Shown here: in pieces, positions 23,520 through 32,500 of the stretch
Numbering within the stretch: position 1 is the stretch's first letter
Layout: each line of letters begins with the position of its first letter
Assembly: GCF_018596335.1 (NCBI RefSeq)
Contig: NZ_JAHEPS010000012.1
Span: forward strand, 1-64,000
Source of the DNA: Shewanella jiangmenensis
GTDB lineage: Bacteria > Pseudomonadota > Gammaproteobacteria > Enterobacterales > Shewanellaceae
DNA length: 64,000 bases
Direction: 5' to 3'
Translations under genes and position numbers: made by a program
The notes under the pieces: generated by a model
What the model saw: only the letters and a program-made list of their open reading frames with translations
What the model was told of the DNA's origin: nothing
Database searches by the model: none

Positions 23520-23813
23520 ATGGGTGGTATCAGTATTTGGCAATTGCTCATCATCGCACTTATCGTGATTTTGCTGTTTGGCACCAAGAAACTGCGTTCA
23601 CTGGGTGGCGACCTTGGCGGTGCCATCAAGGGCTTTAAAAACGCCATGTCAGATGAAGACAAAAAGGCGCTGGAAAACAATGCCCAAGCCCAGGCTCAAC
23701 CTACCGAGCAAGCGGCTGTACAATCTCAGGCTGCACCTCAGCAAACTGCAGCGCAAACCGCTCAGCCTGCTGCTGACAAAAAACCAGAAGCCGAAAAGAA
23801 AGAACAGGCGTAA
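23520..23813 (+). CDS. tatA: Sec-independent protein translocase subunit TatA
   Basis: Pore-forming subunit of the twin-arginine translocase, which exports folded proteins. 97 aa. Single N-terminal membrane helix (ISIWQLLIIALIVILLFGT), the FGTKKL hinge, an amphipathic helix (SLGGDLGGAIKGFKNAMS) and a long unstructured Gln/Ala/Pro-rich tail (AQAQAQPTEQ ...) ending in basic residues. GAGAGGA ribosome site seven bases before the ATG. tatB starts six bases after its stop. Confidence 0.96.
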   Translation: MGGISIWQLLIIALIVILLFGTKKLRSLGGDLGGAIKGFKNAMSDEDKKALENNAQAQAQPTEQAAVQSQAAPQQTAAQTAQPAADKKPEAEKKEQA

Positions 23814-23819
23814 TTCCTT

Positions 23820-24221
23820 ATGTTTGACGGTATCGGCTTTATGGAGCTGCTCCTCATCGCCATTATAGGTTTGGTGGTGCTTGGGCCGGAGCGTTTACCT
23901 GTGGCAGTGCGGACTGTGTCCGGCTGGATCCGTGCCATGAAGCGGATGGCCAACTCGGTCAAAGACGAGCTGGAGCAGGAGCTTAAGATTGAGCAGTTAC
24001 ATGCCGATCTGAAAAAGGCCGAGAGCAAGGGGCTGTCTAACCTGTCGCCCGAGCTGCAAGAGTCCATCGACCAGCTCAAACAGGCCGCACAGGAAGTAAA
24101 CCGTCCCTATCAGGTCAGCGAGCCAGAGCAGGCCAAGCCTGACACCGCCGCTCCTGCGCCGGTCGCAGCCGCTGTAGAATCAACCAAGGCCGGCGGCGAC
24201 ACGCCCAAAGCCAACGGATAA
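23820..24221 (+). CDS. tatB: Sec-independent protein translocase subunit TatB
   Basis: Partner of TatC in the twin-arginine signal-peptide receptor. 133 aa. N-terminal membrane helix with conserved Glu and Gly-Pro hinge (FMELLLIAIIGLVVLGPERLP), amphipathic helix (AVRTVSGWIRAMKRM), a coiled-coil-like segment (KDELEQELKIEQLHADLKKAES) and a Pro/Ala-rich tail. Distinguished from TatA by GPERLP and its length. tatC starts three bases after its stop. Confidence 0.96.
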   Translation: MFDGIGFMELLLIAIIGLVVLGPERLPVAVRTVSGWIRAMKRMANSVKDELEQELKIEQLHADLKKAESKGLSNLSPELQESIDQLKQAAQEVNRPYQVSEPEQAKPDTAAPAPVAAAVESTKAGGDTPKANG

Positions 24222-24224
24222 TTC

Positions 24225-24977
24225 ATGTCGTCACATCAACAACCCCTGATAAGCCATCTGTTAGAGCTGCGCACCATACTGCTCAAATGTATCGCCGGTG
24301 TGCTGCTGGTGTTTGTTGGCCTGGTGTACTGGGCCAACGACATTTACCACTTCATGGCCATCCCCTTGATGAGCGTGCTGCCCGAAAGCGCCAGCATGAT
24401 CGCCACCGACGTGGCCGCGCCCTTCTTTGCACCCTTTAAGCTGACGTTAGTGCTGTCGTTTTTTGTGGCCGTGCCCTATGTGCTGTTCCAGATCTGGTCC
24501 TTTGTGGCGCCGGGGCTGTACAAGCATGAAAAACGTCTGGTGGTGCCGCTGCTTATCAGCAGTACCTTACTGTTTTATCTCGGTATTGCCTTCGCGTACT
24601 TTGTGGTGTTTCCGGTGGTGTTTGGCTTTTTCACCAGCGTTGCGCCAGAAGGGGTGACAGTCGCGACCGACATCAGCAGTTACCTTGATTTTATCCTCAA
24701 GCTGTTCTTTGCCTTTGGCTTGTCGTTTGAAATTCCGGTGGCCGTCGTGCTGCTGTGCTGGGCCGGTGTCACCACGGTTGAAGACCTCAAGGCCAAACGG
24801 CCCTACATCATAGTGGGCGCCTTTATCATTGGCATGCTGCTAACTCCGCCCGATGTGATTTCCCAGACCATGCTGGCGGTTCCAATGCTGCTGCTGTTCG
24901 AAGGTGGATTGCTTGCGGCGCGCTTTTACAGTAAAAAGAGCGAAGACGAACAAGAAGAGCAAACCCACGCCGAATAA
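24225..24977 (+). CDS. tatC: Sec-independent protein translocase subunit TatC
   Basis: Multispanning receptor for twin-arginine signal peptides; 250 aa (E. coli 258). Six membrane segments are visible. Conserved features: N-terminal PLISHLLELRTILLKC (the SHLxELRxR signature with Arg replaced by Leu-Leu-Lys spacing), FVAVPYVLFQIWSFVAPGLYKHEKR, the FAFGLSFEIPVAVVLL periplasmic Glu segment and PYIIVGAFIIGMLLTPPDVISQ. The C-terminus is highly acidic (KSEDEQEEQTHAE). Likely last gene of tatABC, with a hairpin downstream. Confidence 0.97.
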   Translation: MSSHQQPLISHLLELRTILLKCIAGVLLVFVGLVYWANDIYHFMAIPLMSVLPESASMIATDVAAPFFAPFKLTLVLSFFVAVPYVLFQIWSFVAPGLYKHEKRLVVPLLISSTLLFYLGIAFAYFVVFPVVFGFFTSVAPEGVTVATDISSYLDFILKLFFAFGLSFEIPVAVVLLCWAGVTTVEDLKAKRPYIIVGAFIIGMLLTPPDVISQTMLAVPMLLLFEGGLLAARFYSKKSEDEQEEQTHAE

Positions 24978-25003
24978 GCGACGGTAACGCCTTTGCCACT
25001 TGT

Positions 25004-25034
25004 CGGCCTGCCCCTCGGGGTCGGGCCGATTTTA
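25004..25034 (+). terminator. Probable terminator after tatC
   Basis: CGGCC (25004-25008) ... CCCC/GGGG ... GGCCG (25024-25028) can fold into an interrupted hairpin followed by ATTTTATATT. Only a short T-run, so moderate support. Confidence 0.55.
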
Positions 25035-25070
25035 TATTGATTGCCAAAGTAGAAATACAAGGAACCCCCT

Positions 25071-25598
25071 ATGCGCAGCTTCTGGCTTCTCGCCCTTGGC
25101 CTTTCCCTGCCCGCCATGGCATCTGTTGAATCTGAATTGGCACGCTGTGCCACCATCGCCGATAAACTTGACCGGCTGATTTGTTACGACAAACTGGCCG
25201 AGCAAAGCGCCGCCGGTATTGCCCCTGCGGCCGCTGTGGCTGTGCCGGTTGCCGCCGCGTCTTCATCTGCAGCGCCCGCTGCCGTAGCGGCGCCAGCAGC
25301 CCCGGCTGCACCCGCAGCGCCAACAGCTGCCGTCGCCGTGGATGACAGCTTCGGTAAGGTGAAAAAGGCCGAAGACGAGCCTGACCGTATCGAACTGGAA
25401 GTCGCCAAAAGCGAGAAAGATCAGCACGGCAACCTCAAACTGACCTTCACCAACGGCCAGGTGTGGAAACAAACCGAAAGCCGCAACTACAAGGTCGTGG
25501 CCGGTGACAAGGTATTTATTGAAAAAGGCGCACTCGGCGCGTTTTACCTTGGCAGCGCCAGCCGCAACTCCACCATCCGGGTTAAACGTCTTAACTAA
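25071..25598 (+). CDS. Periplasmic protein with VasI-like N-terminal Cys motif and Ala/Pro linker
   Basis: A 175-aa secreted protein, not assigned to a named function. AAGGA lies upstream of the ATG. Signal peptide of about 17 residues (FWLLALGLSLPAMA). The mature N-terminus CATIADKLDRLICYDKLAE, with two cysteines about 14 residues apart, resembles the N-terminal motif of VasI/type VI-associated periplasmic proteins. It is followed by ~45 residues of Ala/Pro/Val low complexity and a C-terminal beta-rich domain (GNLKLTFTNGQVWKQTESRNYKVVAGDKV) ending IRVKRLN. No T6SS genes lie nearby. Situated between tatC and tatD on the same strand. Confidence 0.8.
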   Translation: MRSFWLLALGLSLPAMASVESELARCATIADKLDRLICYDKLAEQSAAGIAPAAAVAVPVAAASSSAAPAAVAAPAAPAAPAAPTAAVAVDDSFGKVKKAEDEPDRIELEVAKSEKDQHGNLKLTFTNGQVWKQTESRNYKVVAGDKVFIEKGALGAFYLGSASRNSTIRVKRLN

Positions 25599-25609
25599 GC
25601 CCACACACC

Positions 25610-26425
25610 ATGAGCCACTATCTGGACATTGCCGTCAACATGATTGGCAGTGCGCTTGAACCAGAGCTCGATAGCGTGATAAGCGGCGCCGAGGCCAAAG
25701 GGGTCTCGCCGCTTATCCTCATCGGCAGCGATTTGGACGAAAGCCGCGCCGTGATTGAGCTGTGCCAGCGCTACCCCGGTAAGCTTTACGCCACTGCGGG
25801 CGTGCACCCACACCATGCGTCCGGATGGCATACGGGCAGCGAAACGCTGCAAACTGAGCTGTGTCAGTCGCCCTTGGTGGTGGCCGTGGGCGAATGTGGC
25901 CTCGATTACAACCGCGACTTTTCGCCGCGCCCGCAGCAGCGCGAAGCCTTTGCCGCCCAGCTCAGTCTCGCCGTCAAACTCGGCAAACCGGTACTGATGC
26001 ACGAGCGCGACGCCCACGATGACTTTATCGCCATAGTGCGCGAGCACAGGGCTGAACTCAAAGGCGCATTGCTGCACTGCTTTACCGGCAGCCGCGCCCA
26101 AATGGAAACCTGTATCGAACTTGGGCTGCACCTTGGCATTACCGGCTGGGTCTGTGATGAGCGCCGCGGCCAGGAGCTTGCCGAGCTCGTCAAACACATT
26201 CCCGCCGACCGGCTGCTGATTGAGACCGACAGCCCGTATCTGCTGCCACGCTCGATGCGCCCCAAGCCAAAATCCGGTAAAAATCTGCCCGAATACCTGC
26301 CCTATATCGCCGCTGAAATCGCGAGGCTCAGGGGCGAGGATGCAGAGGAATTCAGCCGCCGCACCTACCAAAATAGCCTGCGTTTTTTCAATCTGGATGC
26401 CGCAGCCAGGAGCCAGGATGCCTAA
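25610..26425 (+). CDS. tatD: TatD family metal-dependent hydrolase
   Basis: TIM-barrel metallohydrolase; TatD homologues act as 3'-5' exonucleases in DNA repair and quality control. 271 aa (E. coli 260). N-terminal LDIAVNM corresponds to FDIGVNL of E. coli TatD. Metal-site residues are seen in AGVHPHHA, AVGECGLDYNRD (Glu), MHERDAHDDF, LLHCFTGS and ETDSPYLLP (Asp). The tat name reflects gene neighbourhood; it is not needed for export. Begins 11 bp after the VasI-like gene and overlaps the downstream GGDEF gene by eight bases. Confidence 0.94.
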   Translation: MSHYLDIAVNMIGSALEPELDSVISGAEAKGVSPLILIGSDLDESRAVIELCQRYPGKLYATAGVHPHHASGWHTGSETLQTELCQSPLVVAVGECGLDYNRDFSPRPQQREAFAAQLSLAVKLGKPVLMHERDAHDDFIAIVREHRAELKGALLHCFTGSRAQMETCIELGLHLGITGWVCDERRGQELAELVKHIPADRLLIETDSPYLLPRSMRPKPKSGKNLPEYLPYIAAEIARLRGEDAEEFSRRTYQNSLRFFNLDAAARSQDA

Positions 26426-28310
26426 GTCGCTGCCCGCCCTGCTCGCACTCCTGCTGACTGTGCTGATGCTAAGCGGCATCTCGGCCGCCCGTGCAGCAGC
26501 GCCGCTTATCCTGACCAATACCAGCAGCGATGAACTGGATATCAATCCGTGGGTAAAGCAATTTATCGCTGCCAGCCATCTTGAAGTGCAGGCGCTGCCA
26601 CGCGCCGATGACCCGCTCTGGCAAGATGCAGGACGTGACAACCGCCCCGGCGTCGGGGTGAAAAACCTCTGGCTTCGGCTGGATATTGAGGTGCGCAGCA
26701 ACCCACAGGAGCGGATCCTCGCCATCAATAACCCGCTGCTGGATAAGGTGAAACTGTACCATTTTATCAACGGCAACCTGATGACTGAGCTAAGCCTCGG
26801 CGACCACCAGCCGTTCGAGCAAAGGCCGCTGCGCTCAACGCAGTTTTTGTATCCGATGCAGCTTAAGCCCTGGCAACATCACAGCATTTTGCTGCACATA
26901 GACACCGAAGGCAGTGCCCATGTACCGATGACATTGCTGACACCGGGTCGCCTGAGCCAACTGTCTGAAACCCGAAGCCTTGGCCATGGCCTGCAGCTTG
27001 GGATTTTGAGCGCCATTGGCCTCTTCAGCCTGTTTGTGGCGCTTACCACCCGCTCCTACAGCTACCGCTACTACGCAGCCTACGTGCTCAGCATGACCTT
27101 GCTGGTCGCGACTATTCAGGGCATCGCCTTTCGCTATCTTTGGCCCAACTGGCCTGCACTGCAAGCCTGGGTTATTCCGTTTTTGTTGCCGCTGGTGATT
27201 TGCTTTGCGGTGATGTTTGCCGAAAAAATTCTGCAGCTTAAACATCACAATATCCGCATGCTGCGGATTTGCCGTTTCAGCGCCGCCTTCTGTCTGTTTC
27301 TGGCGCTGCTGTCGCCCTTTATCAGCTATACCCTCGCCATCTATTGCAACATGGTGACCCTGCTTGGCGTGTCGCTGGTGCTGCTGGCGTTTTCACTCAT
27401 ACAGGCGTTTCAGGGGCAAAAGCTCGCCAAGCTGTATTTGTTTGGCTGGAGCATGCTGCTTGCCGGCGCCGCCAGCAGCAGTTTGATTTACTTAAGCATT
27501 ATCAACACCCAACTGGATCCGGTCGCACCGGCCATGCTGGGCGTGACCGTTGAAATTGTATTTATGGCCGCCGTGCTTGCCATTCGCTTCAGCGACGAGC
27601 GTAAAGCCAAACTGCGAATACAGCAGGAAGCATTGGAGCAGTCGCAGCGGATCCGTGAAGCCCGGGAAGATGCGCTGAAAATGGAGGCCGACGCCAATGA
27701 GCGGCTCGAAGAAATGGTGCAGGAGCGCACACTGGAGCTGGAAATAGCCCTGCGTGAACTCAACGAGGTGAATCAAAAGCTCACCGAGCAAACCACCATC
27801 GACAGCCTCACCGGCGTGAAAAACCGCGCCGCCTTCGACAAGCGCCTGCAGGCCGAAGGCCGCATCAGCCGTCGCCAGCAAACCCCGATGGCGCTTCTGA
27901 TGCTGGATATAGATCATTTCAAACGTATCAATGACAAATATGGCCACCTCGCGGGCGATCAAACCCTGCGCCTGATTGCCGAGCTGATGATGTCCCAGCT
28001 CAAGCGACCAACGGATCTCGTATCACGTTTTGGCGGCGAGGAGTTTGCTATCATACTGCCGTCCACCGATGCCGAAGGCGCAGTGGCCGTGGCCGAAAAC
28101 GTGCGCCAGGCCGTGGCCGCTCTTGCCATCAATTGGGAGAGCCAGAATATTCCGCTGACCGTCAGTATTGGCGTTAGCTGCAGCATTATTGAGAGCGACG
28201 ATCATCCGCTGCTGTTACTCGAGCAGGCGGATAAGGCGCTGTATCAGGCCAAACACCAGGGCCGCAATCGGGTATGCCTTCATACTGATACCCCCGACAC
28301 CCATTCCTGA
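26418..28310 (+). CDS. Diguanylate cyclase with 7TMR-DISM sensor region
   Basis: Makes cyclic di-GMP, which controls adhesion and motility. 630 aa from ATG 26418, chosen for AGGAG six bases upstream and because it gives a signal peptide (PALLALLLTVLMLSGISAARA). Order: periplasmic 7TMR-DISM extracellular domain (about 27-190; VKNLWLRLDIE, NPLLDKVKLYHFINGN), seven membrane helices (about 195-390), a coiled coil (SDERKAKLRIQQEALEQ ... ERTLELEIALRELN), and a GGDEF domain with TTIDSLTGVKNRAAFD, DIDHFKRINDKYGH and the active-site motif GGEEF. An inhibitory I-site RPTD lies five residues before GGEEF, so product inhibition is expected. Overlaps tatD by eight bases. Confidence 0.95.
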   Translation: MPKSLPALLALLLTVLMLSGISAARAAAPLILTNTSSDELDINPWVKQFIAASHLEVQALPRADDPLWQDAGRDNRPGVGVKNLWLRLDIEVRSNPQERILAINNPLLDKVKLYHFINGNLMTELSLGDHQPFEQRPLRSTQFLYPMQLKPWQHHSILLHIDTEGSAHVPMTLLTPGRLSQLSETRSLGHGLQLGILSAIGLFSLFVALTTRSYSYRYYAAYVLSMTLLVATIQGIAFRYLWPNWPALQAWVIPFLLPLVICFAVMFAEKILQLKHHNIRMLRICRFSAAFCLFLALLSPFISYTLAIYCNMVTLLGVSLVLLAFSLIQAFQGQKLAKLYLFGWSMLLAGAASSSLIYLSIINTQLDPVAPAMLGVTVEIVFMAAVLAIRFSDERKAKLRIQQEALEQSQRIREAREDALKMEADANERLEEMVQERTLELEIALRELNEVNQKLTEQTTIDSLTGVKNRAAFDKRLQAEGRISRRQQTPMALLMLDIDHFKRINDKYGHLAGDQTLRLIAELMMSQLKRPTDLVSRFGGEEFAIILPSTDAEGAVAVAENVRQAVAALAINWESQNIPLTVSIGVSCSIIESDDHPLLLLEQADKALYQAKHQGRNRVCLHTDTPDTHS

Positions 28311-28324
28311 CCGAGGAGACGATA

Positions 28325-29338
<1,014 letters not shown>

Positions 29339-29350
29339 CAATTGACGATA

Positions 29351-29366
29351 TAATACCAAGGTATTA
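29351..29366. repeat. Perfect short palindrome after hemB
   Basis: TAATACC-AA-GGTATTA, 7-bp arms with a 2-nt spacer. A similar half (TAATACCACTTAA) occurs near 63046. May be a dispersed intergenic element. Confidence 0.5.
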
Positions 29367-29380
29367 AATCATCGATAAAT

Positions 29381-29411
29381 AAAGCCACCTCACAGGTGGC
29401 TTTATTGTTTT
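29381..29411 (+). terminator. Rho-independent terminator after hemB
   Basis: AAAGCCACCT (29381-29390), CAC loop, AGGTGGCTTT (29394-29403), followed by ATTGTTTTT. Confidence 0.88.
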
Positions 29412-29524
29412 TGAGCACTAAACACAGGAATATGGGCTGTTTGGCCAAGTGATTGCTTTTCAGCGTTATATTCTTTATTTGAGTCACCAGGGCCGTCGAT
29501 TGTTTATGCAGTAAGGATACAGGC

Positions 29525-32500
29525 ATGACTAAGCTTCCCCACGCGGACATTATTTTCTTTGTTCAGATAGGTTCCTCAGTCTGGGCGGTAACCCGTCAGG
29601 GTGAATGGCTGAAGCTCGACAACCCCGAGGCCATCCCGGCCGCAGCGCTCGATGAGCTGGGGTTGGTATACCTGAATGCCGATGCCCTTGAATACAGCAT
29701 CAACGGTCGACCCTTTGTCACCCTCAACGATACCGCCATGGCGCTGCCGGACGATGCAGTCGCCGCCCTCAAGGCCCTGCCCCCAATGGCGCCAAGCCCC
29801 GATGGCAGCGACAACTCACTTGCCGCAGTGCCAGGCCAACCGGCTCAGGATCAGAGTGCTGACCCGGATCAGCAAGGGATCAATTTCGGCTTTAGTCCTT
29901 ATCGCCAGCAGCACGAGAAAATCGTGCCACGCTCAGGCTTTGATACCGAAGCCGACGCACCAAATGCTGCGACTGCGACGGAGGAGCGCCAAACCGATGC
30001 CAATCCGCTGCTGCCGCTGGTACTTGGCATTCAGATTGAAGATGGTGGCGACAACTACCTGAATCAGGCTGAAATTGACACTGTCTCAATCAGCGGCGAT
30101 GCCACCAATGGCCGCGACGGCGACACCTTGCTGCTGGAAATCATCGACAGCGCCGGTAATCGCTTAACCTTTACTGTCATCATCCTAAACGAGCGCTGGT
30201 CCATCGAGGGGCTGGATCTGTCCTCCCTCGCCGAAGGCCCACTGACCGCCACCATCTCGGCCCCCGACTACCCGGGCCAGGTTGAAAATGCCAGCGACGA
30301 CACCATCAAAGACACCCTCGCCAGCATAGATATCGCCGTCGACAGCCACGGCGATGGGGTGCTGAGTGGCGCCGAAAGCCCGCTGACCGACATCAGCGGT
30401 AAAGTCAGTAATGTGCAGAATGGGCAAAAGGTGGTGGTCACCGTCACCGACAGCGCCGGCAACAGCCTGCAGTTTGAAACTGTCGTCAATGGCAACCAGT
30501 GGCAAATAAACGATGCCGACCTCTCGAGCCTTGCCGACGGCGAGCTGACCTTCAGCGCCAGCACCACAGATATCGCCGGTAACCCCGCCATCACAGACAC
30601 AGTCGTCATCAAGGATACCAGCGCCGTCATCACCATCGAGGTGGGCACAGGGAAAGACGACACCCTTAACTGGCTTGAAAGCCACATCACCGACATCTTC
30701 GGCACGGTAACTGGTATCGAAGACGGTCAAACCGTCAAGGTGCAAGTCACCGATATCAATGGCAAGGTCATCGAACTTGAGGCGCTGGTGACAGATGGCG
30801 TCTGGCGCATCGACAATGCCGATTTAACCGGACTCGCCGATGGGCCGCTGCAGTTCAGCGCCAGCAGCGTGGATCTGGCCGGCAACCCGGCAAACAGCGC
30901 AGCAGTGGTGCAAAAAGATACCTTTGCCAAGCTCAGCATCGATGTGGCCGCCGGCGCCGATGACGTATTGAGCGGCGCCGAAAGTGCCGCCACCCGCCTG
31001 TTTGGCAGCGCGCAGGGCATTGAAGATGGCAGCCTCATCCGGGTTACCGTTATCAATGCCAAAGGCGAAGTACTGAGCTTTACCACAGTGCTCATCAATG
31101 GCGCCTGGTCAATCGATAACGCCGACTTATCCAGCATCAACGATGGTCATCTGCTTTTTATCGCCACCGCCCTGGATGAAGCCGGTAACCCGGCGCTTGG
31201 TTACACAGTCAACCAGAAAGACAGCACGGCGCAGATTACCGTAGTGGTCGATGGCGGTGACGATGGCGTAATTAACGACGCTGAAAGCCACGGCACAGAT
31301 ATTTCCGGTACAGTGAGCGGCGTCGAAGACGGCCAGACAGTCACAGTCACTGTTACCGACAAAAACGGCAATCAGCTGACATTTACCGCCGTAGTAAGCG
31401 GCGGCGAATACCTGATTAATGATGCCGACCTCTCCTCCCTCGCCGATGGTGAGCTGGTGTTCAGCGCTGGCGTCAGCGATGTCGCCGGTAACTCGGCCAT
31501 CGCTGTTACCACCAGCCCGAAAGACACCACAGCCCTGCTAGCAATAGATGTCGCAGCCGGAGCCGACGAGGTGATTAATGGTGAAGAAAGCAAGCTCACC
31601 GATATTTTCGGCAAGGTCACCGGTGTGGAAGATGGCCAGACAGTCACTGTCACAGTGACCGACAAAGACGGCAAGCAGCTCACCTTTACCGCCATCGTCA
31701 GCGGCGGTGAGTATCTGGTCGATAACGCCGACCTCTCATCTCTGGCAGATGGCGAGCTTAAGTTCGATGCCACTGTGACCGATGTGGCCGGTAACACGGC
31801 GAGCGCCAGCACGGAGAACCTTAAAGACACCCTAGCCAGCATCAGCATCGATGTGCTCACCGGCGAGGATGAATACATAGACCGCGCCGAACAAACCGCC
31901 GTCGATATCACAGGCACAGTGAGCAATATCGAAGATGGTCAAACGGTTACCGTTACCATTACCGATAAACTCGGCAACAGCTTAACTTTCACCACCACTG
32001 TGGTGGGCGGTGAATGGCAGCTTGATGATGTGGATCTCTCATCCCTTGCCAACGGTGAACTCACTTTTGATGCCAGCGCCCAGGACCTTGCCGGTAACCC
32101 GGCCGACGCCAGCGCAGTGCATGAAAAAGACACCAGCGCGCGGATTTTTGTCTGGATCGCCGACAATGATCATGTGATCAACGCCGCCGAGCAAACGAAT
32201 GTCACGGTGCGCGGCGTGGTACTCAACGTTGAAAACGGCCAAACCATCACAGTGACCTTAAGCGATGGCATGGGTAAAACCCTCACCCTGACAACCGTGG
32301 TGAATGGCAACCTGTGGGCCATTCCCAACCTGGATTTAACCGGCTTTGCCGATGGCATGCTCTATGTCACCGCCGATGTGAGTGACGTCTCCGGTAACCC
32401 AGCCCACGCCGAAAACAGCATTCCGGTGGACCTCTATGCCACCATCACCATAGACGTTGCCGCAGGCGAAGACGATGTTATCAACGGCGACGAGAGTAAG

